This document shows positions 45,964 through 54,962 of a DNA stretch of 64,000 bases, in pieces; the first letter of the stretch is position 1; each line of letters begins with the position of its first letter. Source of the stretch: an uncultured Pelagibacteraceae bacterium (GTDB lineage Bacteria; Pseudomonadota; Alphaproteobacteria; Pelagibacterales; Pelagibacteraceae); the NCBI GenBank assembly GCA_902526405.1, contig CABZKL010000001.1, positions 62,001 to 126,000 on the forward strand. The letters are read 5' to 3'. A program made the translations under genes and the position numbers. The notes beneath the pieces are model-generated. The model worked only from the letters and a program-made list of their open reading frames with translations. It ran no database searches and was not told where the DNA came from.

Positions 45964-46556
45964 TATAAGAATAATATTTTAATATCAGTGTAAATCAACT
46001 CAACTGCAACAACTAAAATTGCCAATAATCCAAGCCAAGCTATCCACCTGTATTTCTTAATCCATCCAGATATTAGTGTAGCAGCTGTAGCCATCAGTAT
46101 AATTGATAAAACTAAACCAAATACAAGAAGTCCATAATGTTCACCAGCAGCACCCGCAACACCCAAAACATTATCTAAACTCATTGTGAAATCAGCTAAA
46201 AGAACAGTCCAAATCGCTTTTAAGAAACTAGAGTTATCTACTTTAATATCTTCCTCTTTTTCAGATCCTTTAATTACATCGACGTAAAGTTTGTAAACAA
46301 TGTAAAGTAATAAAAGTCCTCCTATAAGTCTTAAACCTGTAATCTGTAAAAGATAAGCAGTAAGAAGTGTTAATATTATTCTGAGTATTACTGCACCTCC
46401 TATACCCCAAAATATAATTTTTTTTCTTTGTTCAGGTGGAAATTTGGATGCAACCATACCAATGATAATTGCGTTATCCCCAGCTAAAACTAAATCTATA
46501 AATATTATTTGTGTTAAAATCGCTATTTGTTCAGGAGCAAATAATTCAGCAAACAT
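45963..46556 (-). CDS. TerC-family integral membrane protein
   Basis: 197 aa with six or seven helices. Family motifs are the acidic LVLAGDNAIIIG near residue 22 and TMSLDNVLGVAGAAGEH near 125. TerC/YjbE-type proteins move metal ions, with manganese export shown for some. Start and stop each overlap the neighbours by 1 nt (TAATG), so all are translated from one message. Why it sits between an alcohol-type flavoenzyme and an SDR is unclear. Confidence 0.88.
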   Translation of the reverse strand: MFAELFAPEQIAILTQIIFIDLVLAGDNAIIIGMVASKFPPEQRKKIIFWGIGGAVILRIILTLLTAYLLQITGLRLIGGLLLLYIVYKLYVDVIKGSEKEEDIKVDNSSFLKAIWTVLLADFTMSLDNVLGVAGAAGEHYGLLVFGLVLSIILMATAATLISGWIKKYRWIAWLGLLAILVVAVELIYTDIKILFL

Positions 46557-48151
46557 TAATGATTAAGTATCATGTCTGCACCTTTTTCTGCAATCATTAT
46601 TGTAGGAGCATTAGTATTGCCAGATGTAATATTTGGCATAATGGATGCATCAATCACTCTTAGATTACTTACTCCTCTAACTCTTAGTTTTTCATCAACC
46701 ACTGACATTTCATCCTGACCCATTTTACAAGTACCAACGGGATGAAAAATAGTTTGAGCGTAATTTGAAGCCTCTTTAACTAACTCCTCATCATCATTAA
46801 TGTTTATTCCAGGTCTATATTCTTCAGGTGAATATTTTTTAAAAGTTTTAGACTCCATTATTATTTTTCTTGTTAATTTCAGACCTTTAGCTGCAATCAT
46901 TCTATCATTATCAGTAGATAGATAGTTTTGTTTTATTTTAGCATAAGTTCTAGAGTCTTTGTCGACTATACTTACATGACCTCTGCTAGTAGGTTTTATG
47001 TTGGACACTGTCGGTGTGAAAGCATGAAAGTCGTGATTTTTAGTTGCACCCAATGTATCCATACTCATTGGTTGAACATGCCATTGTAAATCTGGTAATT
47101 CTAATGAAGAATCACTTTTTGCAAACATACAAAGTTGACTAGCTCCCATAGTCATAGGACCAGTTCTCTTAAAAATATACTCTAATCCAATCATTAAATT
47201 TCCAAACAGACTATTAATTTTTTTGTTTAAAGATTTAAGACCATTTATTTTATAAATAGGTCTTAACATAAGATGATCATGTAAATTTTCACCTACACCA
47301 TTTAAATTATGCACCATTTGTATTCCGAGGTTTTTTAATTTTTCAGAATTTCCAATTCCTGAAACTTGTAGGATTTGAGGTGAACCAATAGCCCCTGAGG
47401 ATAATATTATTTCTCTATTAGCTTCTACTTTTTTTAATTCATCTCCTTGCCAAAATTCAACACTTTTAGCTATTTTATTTTCAAAGATTATTTTTTTGAC
47501 ATGTGCATGAGTAATAATTTCTAAATTTTTTCTATTTTTAATTGGATTTAAGTATCCCACAGATGTACTACATCTAAAACCATCTTTCTCTGTAACTTGA
47601 AAATATCCACATCCAAGATTGTCGCCAGTGTTAAAATCTTTAGTTTTAGGTATTCCAAACTCTTCAGCTGCATTTTGAAATTCATCTAATAGCGGGAGAT
47701 GAATTCTTTGATCAGAAACCGCCAAAGGTCCATCAACTCCATGAAATTCATTTTTACCTCTTTCTTGATCCTCAGCTTTTATAAAATAAGGCAACACATC
47801 ATCCCATCCCCAACCAGTATTTCCTAACTGACGCCAGACATCATAATCTCTATTTTGACCTCTTATATATAACAATCCATTTATTGATGAACTTCCTCCT
47901 AAAGTTTTACCTCTAGGATACCTAATAGAAATATTGTTCATGCTTTCATCAGGCTCAGTTTTGTAACACCAATCTGTTTTTGGGTTATGCATAGTTTTAA
48001 AATAACCCACAGGTATATGTATCCAGGGATAATTATCTTTACCACCAGCCTCCAAAAGAAGGACTTTATGAGCTGGATTTTCTGACAATCTGTTTGCTAG
48101 CACACAACCAGCCGATCCGGCTCCAAGTATTATAAAATCGTAATTATTCAT
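46556..48151 (-). CDS. GMC-family oxidoreductase (choline/alcohol dehydrogenase-like)
   Basis: 531 aa FAD enzyme: GAGSAG at 10-15, LEAGG, PRGKTLGGSSSING, LSSGAIGSPQILQVSGIG and FHPVGTCKMG with the catalytic His, and the C-terminal NTNAPTIMIAEK. It resembles choline dehydrogenase and PQQ-free alcohol dehydrogenases of the BetA group. The substrate may be an alcohol, choline or a polyol. It is the first gene of the reverse operon; the divergent dctP starts 140 nt away. Confidence 0.9.
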   Translation of the reverse strand: MNNYDFIILGAGSAGCVLANRLSENPAHKVLLLEAGGKDNYPWIHIPVGYFKTMHNPKTDWCYKTEPDESMNNISIRYPRGKTLGGSSSINGLLYIRGQNRDYDVWRQLGNTGWGWDDVLPYFIKAEDQERGKNEFHGVDGPLAVSDQRIHLPLLDEFQNAAEEFGIPKTKDFNTGDNLGCGYFQVTEKDGFRCSTSVGYLNPIKNRKNLEIITHAHVKKIIFENKIAKSVEFWQGDELKKVEANREIILSSGAIGSPQILQVSGIGNSEKLKNLGIQMVHNLNGVGENLHDHLMLRPIYKINGLKSLNKKINSLFGNLMIGLEYIFKRTGPMTMGASQLCMFAKSDSSLELPDLQWHVQPMSMDTLGATKNHDFHAFTPTVSNIKPTSRGHVSIVDKDSRTYAKIKQNYLSTDNDRMIAAKGLKLTRKIIMESKTFKKYSPEEYRPGININDDEELVKEASNYAQTIFHPVGTCKMGQDEMSVVDEKLRVRGVSNLRVIDASIMPNITSGNTNAPTIMIAEKGADMILNH

Positions 48152-48291
48152 AAATTATATCCTTTATAAGTAAAAAAATTTTTTTTTCTAATAAATCTGT
48201 GAAAAATTTAAGAATATGTCAATTTTAGTGCTTGTTTTGAATTTCAATATAAGAGAAGCTTAATTTTTAAAAAATAAAGAGAGGGAAAAAA

Positions 48292-49386
48292 ATGAAAAAA
48301 ATCGTTTCAATGTTATTTGCAGTTGCAATGGTGTTTGGATTTATCTCAAATGCTAATGCTGCAAAAACACTAAAATGTCAGACGGTACTTAACACTAAAG
48401 CTGATGAAGTGAAAATGTTAAAAGACTTTACTGACACTGTTACAACTTTGACATCTGGATCTCTAAAGTTTGAAATTTTACCTGCAGGCGCTGTAGTTGG
48501 AGTTAAAGAAACATTAGATGCAGTTGACAAAGGACTAATCGATTGTGGTTTCGCATGGACTCACTATTGGTCAGGTGATCACCCTGCTGCTATGTTATTT
48601 GGTTCGCCAGTAGCTGGTGGTGGTGTAGGTATTGATAATATCGCATTCTTATCATGGTTTCAATATGGTGGTGGTAAAGAATTATATGACCAACTATGGA
48701 AAGAAATGGGAAGAGATATTAAAGGATTTATGATTCAACCTGTTGGACCAGAAGCTTTAGGTTGGTTTCCAAAACCAATTAAAGACATGGCTGACTTCAG
48801 AAAATATAAATTTAGAACTCCTCCAGGAATTCCAGGACAAACTTATAAAGATATCGGTATCGCATCTGTAGCTATGGGTGGTGGAGACATTCTACCAGCT
48901 TTAGAAGCAGGTACAATTGATGCTGCTGAGTGGTGTTGTCCAAAACCAGACTTAACTTTTGGTTTCCAAAAGGTATTAAAGCACTATTACTTACAAGGTT
49001 TACACCAAGTAGTCGTAAATGCTGACTTTTATATTACTGGAAAAACTTACAATGCAATGTCTGATCATGAGAAGAAGTCTCTTGAAGTAGCTGCTAATGC
49101 GTCATTAGCAAAATCTTTAAGTTACAGAATCTATGAAAATGGTAAAGCTTTGAAAGAACTAACAGAAGTTCATGGAGTAATTTTAGAAGATACACCTTCT
49201 GATTATTTCACAGAATATATGGCTGCTGCAAAAGCTTCTTTAAACAAGAATGCTGCAGATAACAAATTTTTCAATGAAGTATACACTTCAATGAAAGAAT
49301 TTGCTGATATAGCAGTTCCTTTCTGGAGCGGTTCTCAAATGTCTAATGCTAAGCTAGGAATGGCTCACGCAGCAACATTAAAGTAA
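48292..49386 (+). CDS. dctP: TRAP transporter substrate-binding protein (DctP family)
   Basis: 364 aa with a signal peptide (ending NANA at about residue 24). Family fingerprints are LKFEILPAGAVVGVKETLDAVDKGLIDCG, FRTPPGIPGQTYKDIG and LPALEAGTIDAAEW. Conserved Arg and Trp positions fit binding of a carboxylate; the AAEWCCPKPDLTFGF segment resembles the TakP-type branch. A strong terminator follows, so it is made in excess over the membrane subunits. The exact ligand is unknown; the nearby sulfonate genes make an organosulfonate or keto acid possible. Confidence 0.92.
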   Translation: MKKIVSMLFAVAMVFGFISNANAAKTLKCQTVLNTKADEVKMLKDFTDTVTTLTSGSLKFEILPAGAVVGVKETLDAVDKGLIDCGFAWTHYWSGDHPAAMLFGSPVAGGGVGIDNIAFLSWFQYGGGKELYDQLWKEMGRDIKGFMIQPVGPEALGWFPKPIKDMADFRKYKFRTPPGIPGQTYKDIGIASVAMGGGDILPALEAGTIDAAEWCCPKPDLTFGFQKVLKHYYLQGLHQVVVNADFYITGKTYNAMSDHEKKSLEVAANASLAKSLSYRIYENGKALKELTEVHGVILEDTPSDYFTEYMAAAKASLNKNAADNKFFNEVYTSMKEFADIAVPFWSGSQMSNAKLGMAHAATLK

Positions 49387-49410
49387 TCAGTAATTAATCT
49401 TAAATTATAT

Positions 49411-49448
49411 AATTAGAGCGAACTTAAATGTTCGCTCTAATTTTTTTT
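49411..49448 (+). terminator. Intercistronic terminator/attenuator between dctP and dctQ
   Basis: AATTAGAGCGAAC (49411-49423) and GTTCGCTCTAATT (49430-49442) form a perfect 13-bp stem with a 6-nt loop and a run of eight T. It starts 25 nt after the dctP stop and ends before dctQ. It should cut most transcripts after dctP, giving more binding protein than permease. Confidence 0.9.
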
Positions 49449-49459
49449 AACAGAATTAT

Positions 49460-50074
49460 ATGGCAGACGAACCAACTAAATTAGATATCTCTGATGAAAT
49501 GATTGCCGAAAGGCGAGGTGGTTCAGGCAAAATGCCAGAAGATATGCCATCTTGGATGGCTAGCTCTATAGTCAATATTGATAAATTTAGTAGATGGGTT
49601 GGAAATGTTGTTTGCTGGATTTTAATGCCTTTAATTTTTGCTATGACTTATGAAGTATTGGCAAGAAAATTATTTTTAGCCCCAACAATTTGGGCTTACG
49701 ATATAAGTCGATTTTTGTATGGCGCATTATTTATGCTGGGTGCTGCATATGCTCTTTCTAAAGGAGTTCATATAAGAGCTGACTTTTTATACAGAAATTT
49801 TAAACCAAAGAATCAAGGTAAGATTGATTTTTGGTTGTATCTTTTATTTTATTTTCCAGGATTATTAGTTTTTCTTTATATGACGATTGGATTTGTTGGA
49901 GAGTCAATTCAAAGAGGTGAGAAAGGTATGGATACCACATGGATGCCTTATATGTGGCCTATCAAATCTTGTTTGTTGATTGGAATTGTTTTTTTATTAA
50001 TTCAAGGAATTTCGGAATTATTTAAAAGTTATTGGGCTGCCACCAAAGGTGAATGGCCTGGAGAAGAAAAATGA
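49460..50074 (+). CDS. dctQ: TRAP transporter small permease (DctQ family)
   Basis: 204 aa with four hydrophobic helices after a 40-residue hydrophilic start (including GGSGKMPEDMPSWM). EVLARKLF and the WAYDISRFLYGALFMLGAAYALSKGVHIRADF stretch are typical of DctQ. It joins DctM in the inner membrane. The dctM start lies in its last codons (ATGA), so the two are coupled. Confidence 0.92.
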   Translation: MADEPTKLDISDEMIAERRGGSGKMPEDMPSWMASSIVNIDKFSRWVGNVVCWILMPLIFAMTYEVLARKLFLAPTIWAYDISRFLYGALFMLGAAYALSKGVHIRADFLYRNFKPKNQGKIDFWLYLLFYFPGLLVFLYMTIGFVGESIQRGEKGMDTTWMPYMWPIKSCLLIGIVFLLIQGISELFKSYWAATKGEWPGEEK

Positions 50075-51405
50075 TTGCTGAGCTTATAGATCCAGCTATT
50101 TTAGGTTTCATTCTTGTGGGGGTAATGCTTTTTGCTATCTTTGTTGGTTTTCCGATTTCATTTACATTAATTTTTTTAGGTTTTGTCTTTGGTTATTTAG
50201 GTTTTGGTAAGCTGGTATTTTACTTAATGACCCTCCAATTTTCGATGGTAATGACTGAACAAACACTCGCTGCCGTTCCACTCTTTGTCTTTATGGGAAT
50301 AATGATGGAGCAAGCAGGTTTGATGGAGAGATTATTTTCCTCATTCCAAATGATGTTAGCAAAAGTAAAAGGTTCTTTATACTATGCGGTTTTATTTGTT
50401 TCTGTAATTTTTGCTGCAGCAACAGGTATTGTTGGTGCATCAGTTACAATTTTGGGAATTATGGCTGCTAAGTCAATGAATAGATCAGGATATGATGTAA
50501 GATTAGCAGCAGGGACAATAACTGCTGGAGGAACTTTAGGGATATTAATACCTCCAAGTATTATGCTTGTTGTAATGGGACCAATCATGGAAATTCCAGT
50601 AATTGATTTATTCGCTGCTGCTATAATTCCAGGAATTCTTCTTGCAAGTTTATATGCAGGTTACACAACAATTAGATGTATGATTAATCCAAAATTAGGC
50701 CCCGTTCTTCCAGAGGAAATGCGAGCTGCTAGCATGAAAGAAGTATGGGTTGAATTTTTCTTGGGATTAGTTCCACCTGCAGCTCTAGTTTTTGCTGCTT
50801 TAGGAAGTATTTTATTTGGGTTTGCTACACCTACAGAAGCAGCAGGTTGTGGTGCAATGGGTGCTTTACTTCTTTCTATAGCTTACAGAAAATTAACGTT
50901 ACCAAAATTGCAAGATGCTTTAGTTAAAACTTTAGAGATTACTGCCTTAATAATGGTTCTTGTAGCTGCCTCAAACTTTTTTGGAGCAGTTTTTGCAAGA
51001 TTAGGTACTCCAACATTATTAACAGAGTTTCTATTAGGTCTAGAAATGAATAAGTACTTAATTTTGGCCATGATAATGGTGATGATTTTTTTGTTAGGAT
51101 GGCCACTAGAATGGGTACCAATCGTTATGATTATAGTTCCAATCTTATTACCTTTAGTTGAGGCTTTAGGTTTTAACCTAACTTGGTTTGCAATTTTGGT
51201 TGCAGTTAATTTACAAACCGCCTGGCTCTCTCCACCTGTAGCTCTTTCAGCTTATTTTCTCAAAGGTGTAGTTCCTGAATGGGATTTAAAAGATATTTAC
51301 TATGGCATGATGCAATTTATGGTTCTACAGGTATTTGGTTTAATTTTAATTATTATTTTCCCTAAAATTGCTCTCTGGTTACCAACTCTCTTATATGGAC
51401 AGTAG
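50071..51405 (+). CDS. dctM: TRAP transporter large permease (DctM family)
   Basis: 444 aa with about 12 helices. The family patterns are FPISFTLIFLGFVFGYLGFG, MGIMMEQAGLMERLF, GGTLGILIPPSIMLVVMG and TPTEAAGCGAMGALLL. I chose the ATG at 50071 (GGAGAAG before it; overlaps the dctQ stop by 4 nt); an earlier frame start at 50053 would be inside dctQ. It is the sodium-driven channel of the TRAP system. Confidence 0.94.
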   Translation: MIAELIDPAILGFILVGVMLFAIFVGFPISFTLIFLGFVFGYLGFGKLVFYLMTLQFSMVMTEQTLAAVPLFVFMGIMMEQAGLMERLFSSFQMMLAKVKGSLYYAVLFVSVIFAAATGIVGASVTILGIMAAKSMNRSGYDVRLAAGTITAGGTLGILIPPSIMLVVMGPIMEIPVIDLFAAAIIPGILLASLYAGYTTIRCMINPKLGPVLPEEMRAASMKEVWVEFFLGLVPPAALVFAALGSILFGFATPTEAAGCGAMGALLLSIAYRKLTLPKLQDALVKTLEITALIMVLVAASNFFGAVFARLGTPTLLTEFLLGLEMNKYLILAMIMVMIFLLGWPLEWVPIVMIIVPILLPLVEALGFNLTWFAILVAVNLQTAWLSPPVALSAYFLKGVVPEWDLKDIYYGMMQFMVLQVFGLILIIIFPKIALWLPTLLYGQ

Positions 51406-51430
51406 AATTTATTAGTTTAAAATAAATTCA

Positions 51431-52888
51431 GTGAATCAGCCAAAAGTTAAATATTCTCTTTCAAATTGGGATCTTGTTACTGTAAATCCAAATTACAAAA
51501 CTTGGAATTGGAAAGATATTTTTTGCTTTTGGGGAGTAAATATACAAAGTGTAATTGGTTTTTCTTTGATTGCATCTCTATATATAATTTATAGCCTTAA
51601 TACTTTTGTTGTTTTTTTTGGGACTATTTTGGGATCTTTTTTAGTTTATATTTTTTGTAATTTAATAGGAAAACCCTCTCAAAAATTTGGATTACCTTTT
51701 GCAGTTCTTTTAAGATCCTCTTTAGGCTTCAATGGTGCAAAATTTTTTGGTTTATTAAGAAGTTTAGTTGGGATTTTTCTTTTCGGTATTCAAACATATT
51801 TTTTATCAAAGTTAGTTGTATACCTTATTAGAATAATTATTTTTTCAATAGACAATACTTATCTAGACCAAGAAATATTCTTAACTTTTTTATTGGGATT
51901 AAATATAATCGATTGGATCTCAATTTTATTAGTAATCGTTTTTCAAACAATGCTGTTTAGTATTGGAATTCAATATAATAAAAAACTAATTAATTATTCA
52001 GCAATAATAGTTTATACAGGAATGATAATATTCTTTTTAACAGTCTTTCTTAGTGATGTTAAAACTACCGCTCAGGCATTTTCAAATATTTTAAATTTAG
52101 AGAATTTTATAAACAAAGATAATATTTTACCTTTAATTACAGTTACAGGAACAATTTTTGCTTACTTTTCAATTATCATTGTAAGTTTTGGAGATTTTTC
52201 AAGATATGTTAAAAATGAGAAAGACCTAAATAAAGGAAATTTAAGTTTATTTTTAAACTTAATAATATTTTCATTCTTTGCTGTAGCTATTGTTATTGGT
52301 TCAGATGTTTTTTTAAATCAAAAATTTCAGGATTTGGATAGAATTTTCACAAATCCAACTGATATAATTGGTAAATTTGATAATCTTCAAATTACAATAG
52401 TAGTTCTGTTCTTTATAATAATTGCCTCAGCATCAACTAATTTAGTGGCAAATTATATTCCTTCTCAATACTCACTTATTAATTTTTTGCCTAATAAATT
52501 AAATTTAAAAAGTGCAAGTTACACAATTTCCTTTTTGGGATTAATTATTGGAATTTTTTGGCTAACTGTTCTAAGTCAAATTGGTATTTTATCTTTTGTG
52601 GATACATTCAGTTGTTTTTTTGGGCCCTTATTTGGTGTTATTATTGCCGATTACTATTTAATAAAAAATCAAAATTTAAGTAATAAAGACCTGTATTCGA
52701 TTGAAAATCAAAGTGCTTATTATTATTCAAAAGGGTGGCACATTAAAGGTACTTACTCAATAATATTAGGTTTTATTTTTTCTGCCTCAACTATCTGGAA
52801 TACTAATTTAATGTTTTTACAATCATATGCATGGATTATAGGTGCATTTATTTCTTGGTTGACATATTATTTGCTAGCTAAAAAATAA
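51431..52888 (+). CDS. NCS1-family nucleobase/cytosine-type permease
   Basis: 485 aa starting at GTG 51431. About 12 helices with NCS1 patterns: WNWKDIFCFWGVNIQSVIGFSL, GLPFAVLLRSSLGFNGAKFFGLLRSLVGI and YFSIIIVSFGDFSRY. The family imports cytosine, allantoin, hydantoins or pyridoxine-like compounds with sodium or protons. It follows the TRAP genes by 25 nt and the SDR by 5 nt, which suggests a linked catabolic unit, but the substrate is unresolved. Confidence 0.87.
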   Translation: MNQPKVKYSLSNWDLVTVNPNYKTWNWKDIFCFWGVNIQSVIGFSLIASLYIIYSLNTFVVFFGTILGSFLVYIFCNLIGKPSQKFGLPFAVLLRSSLGFNGAKFFGLLRSLVGIFLFGIQTYFLSKLVVYLIRIIIFSIDNTYLDQEIFLTFLLGLNIIDWISILLVIVFQTMLFSIGIQYNKKLINYSAIIVYTGMIIFFLTVFLSDVKTTAQAFSNILNLENFINKDNILPLITVTGTIFAYFSIIIVSFGDFSRYVKNEKDLNKGNLSLFLNLIIFSFFAVAIVIGSDVFLNQKFQDLDRIFTNPTDIIGKFDNLQITIVVLFFIIIASASTNLVANYIPSQYSLINFLPNKLNLKSASYTISFLGLIIGIFWLTVLSQIGILSFVDTFSCFFGPLFGVIIADYYLIKNQNLSNKDLYSIENQSAYYYSKGWHIKGTYSIILGFIFSASTIWNTNLMFLQSYAWIIGAFISWLTYYLLAKK

Positions 52889-52893
52889 TTCAT

Positions 52894-53640
52894 ATGCACA
52901 AATTTGATTTTGAAAATCAAACAGCCATTATAACTGGGGGCGCTCAAGGTTTTGGATTAGATATTGCTAAAAGATTTTTAGAATCTGGATGTAGTGTCTT
53001 TATTTGGGATATAGATGAAAATCTTTTAAAAAAAACAATAAATGAAATCAATAATCCAAATTTGCATTATCATGTAGTTGATGTTTCAAATTATGCTGAA
53101 GTCGAAAAATTTGTTGCTGAAATAACCAGTAAAAATAAAATAGATATTTTAATTAACAATGCAGGAATTACGGGTCCAACGGACCCTCTTTGGAAGTATG
53201 ATGTAAAAATGTGGAATAAAATAGTTCAAATTAATTTAATGGGCACATTTAATTGCTGCAGGGCAATAGTACCAAATATGATTAAGAATAATTATGGCAG
53301 AATAGTTAATGTTGCATCAGTCGCAGGTAAAGACGGCAATGCAAATGCTAGTGCCTATAGTTCTGGAAAAGCGGGTGCAATTGGTCTCACTAAAGCATTG
53401 GGTAAGGAATTAGCAGACAAGGATATTGCTGTAAATGCTGTAACACCAGCAGGAGCTAAAACTAGAATTTTAAATCAAATGAGCAAAGAACATGTTCAAA
53501 GAATGCTTTCCAAAGTTCCAAGAGGAAGATTTCTTGAGATACATGAGTTTACTTCACTAATTTGTTGGCTTTCGTCACAAGAGAATACTTTTTCAACTGC
53601 TGCTGTCTTTGACATAAGTGGAGGAAGATCTACATATTAA
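52894..53640 (+). CDS. SDR family oxidoreductase
   Basis: 248 aa: TGGAQGFG at 14-21, NNAG at 88-91, Ser142, Tyr155 and Lys159, ending FDISGGRSTY. The KLCVN-type region AVNAVTPAGAKTRI and the GGRSTY end fit 3-oxoacyl reductase or 2,3-dihydroxy acid dehydrogenase relatives. It sits 5 nt after the NCS1 permease and is probably cotranscribed with it. Substrate unknown. Confidence 0.87.
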   Translation: MHKFDFENQTAIITGGAQGFGLDIAKRFLESGCSVFIWDIDENLLKKTINEINNPNLHYHVVDVSNYAEVEKFVAEITSKNKIDILINNAGITGPTDPLWKYDVKMWNKIVQINLMGTFNCCRAIVPNMIKNNYGRIVNVASVAGKDGNANASAYSSGKAGAIGLTKALGKELADKDIAVNAVTPAGAKTRILNQMSKEHVQRMLSKVPRGRFLEIHEFTSLICWLSSQENTFSTAAVFDISGGRSTY

Positions 53641-53702
53641 ATTAATAATTTATAAATCTTACAGATTGTTGAATTAAAAAATAATTTATCTATAAGAAAG
53701 AT

Positions 53703-54353
53703 ATGTTAAAAATTTTCAATATTATTATTACGTCCATATTTTTATTTAGTTTTGCAGCTGCTGAGAATATAAGAATTTTTGAGTTTACTGAAAAAGAGCT
53801 TTCAGAACTAGAGGTACGCAAAGTAAGAGGTGCGGATAATAGAACTAATTACTCTGTTGGCTCAAACGAGAATGGTAATTTTTTATTAGCTGTTGCAGCT
53901 AATGCTGCCTCAGGTCTTGGTAAAGAGATCAAAATTAACCTCAATAAAACACCCTATATTAATATTACATGGAAAATAGAGAAAGATTTAAAAGGAATTA
54001 AAGAAAATACCAAAAAAGGGCATGATTATGCAGCTCGTGTATTTGCAATTAAAAAAACTGGGGCCACACCTTTATCAAATAGAGCAATTAATTATGTTTT
54101 TTCTAGCAATAGTGAAGTAGGTGAAAATTGGCCCAGTCCTTATACTAAAAAATCAATAGATAATGTATTAGCTTCTACAAGAAACAATTTTAATGAATGG
54201 GTAACAGTAAAAGCAAATGTTAAAGAAGATTTTAAAAGATTTCATGATCTAGATGTTGATGAACTTGATGGGCTAGCAATAATGGCTGACACAGATAATT
54301 CAAAAAAAAAATCAATTTCTTATTTTCAAAATATTTATTTTTCAGAAAATTAA
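53703..54353 (+). CDS. DUF3047 protein, exported
   Basis: 216 aa with a signal peptide (MLKIFNIIITSIFLFSFAAA). The remainder matches the DUF3047 pattern: INITWKIEKDLKGIKENTKKGHDYAARVFAIKK, INYVFSSNSEVGENWPSP and a late ELDGLAIMADTDNSKKK acidic end. The fold is beta-sandwich-like, possibly carbohydrate-binding. Function unknown; periplasmic location is inferred. Confidence 0.8.
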   Translation: MLKIFNIIITSIFLFSFAAAENIRIFEFTEKELSELEVRKVRGADNRTNYSVGSNENGNFLLAVAANAASGLGKEIKINLNKTPYINITWKIEKDLKGIKENTKKGHDYAARVFAIKKTGATPLSNRAINYVFSSNSEVGENWPSPYTKKSIDNVLASTRNNFNEWVTVKANVKEDFKRFHDLDVDELDGLAIMADTDNSKKKSISYFQNIYFSEN

Positions 54354-54502
54354 AACTTCAAATATTTATTTAAAATTAAACTTAGAAAAGATAACAAAAT
54401 AGCTGCTACAACATCGGCTAATGGAATCGCATTTGGGAAGCCAAAGTTCCAAATAATTACTCCAATTAACCATATTATATAAATTTTTATTGATGAACTC
54501 AC
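54350..54502 (-). CDS. Small 50-aa membrane protein (GTG start)
   Basis: Reverse-strand frame from GTG at 54502 to TAA at 54350; the stop overlaps the DUF3047 stop. Two hydrophobic helices (about 6-20 and 28-45) linked by NFGFPNAIPLADVV, a Pro/Asn-rich hairpin that does not look like random A/T sequence. No ATG fits, and the GTG has no clear ribosome-binding site. Family not recognised. Confidence 0.5.
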   Translation of the reverse strand: MSSSIKIYIIWLIGVIIWNFGFPNAIPLADVVAAILLSFLSLILNKYLKF

Positions 54503-54548
54503 AACTTAGTTTCTATTTAATTATAAAAATTTTTGATAATATATTAAC

Positions 54549-54962
54549 ATGCCTAAAAATTTTAATCATACAATTAAGGTTTATTATGAAGATACAGACG
54601 CGGGAGGTGTAGTATATTATGCAAATTATCTTAAATATCTTGAAAGGGCTAGGACAGAGGCCTTAATCAAAATTGGTCTAAGCAATCTTAAGATCAGAGA
54701 CAATTTTAAAGCACTAATAATAGTCAAATCATGCAACATTGATTATAAAAAATCAGCTTATTTGGAAGACCAGCTTAATATAAAATCTTATATACTTTCT
54801 CTTACAAAGACATCATTTGTTATGAACCAAACTATTATTAAAAATAAGATAGTAATAGTTGAGGCCAAAATACACTTAGTTTTTGTAAATGAAAAAGCTA
54901 AACCTATAAAAATTCCAAAATTGGTTGTAGACAAATTTAAACCTTATATTTCTAACTTTTAA
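54549..54962 (+). CDS. ybgC: YbgC/FadM-type acyl-CoA thioesterase
   Basis: 137 aa hotdog-fold enzyme. The 4-hydroxybenzoyl-CoA thioesterase motif YYEDTDAGGVVYYANYLKYLERAR is intact, with catalytic Asp17. In many proteobacteria it heads the tol-pal cluster, which is not here. It hydrolyses short acyl-CoA or acyl-ACP thioesters, linked to envelope lipid. Its end overlaps the reverse UDG gene by 11 nt. Confidence 0.92.
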   Translation: MPKNFNHTIKVYYEDTDAGGVVYYANYLKYLERARTEALIKIGLSNLKIRDNFKALIIVKSCNIDYKKSAYLEDQLNIKSYILSLTKTSFVMNQTIIKNKIVIVEAKIHLVFVNEKAKPIKIPKLVVDKFKPYISNF

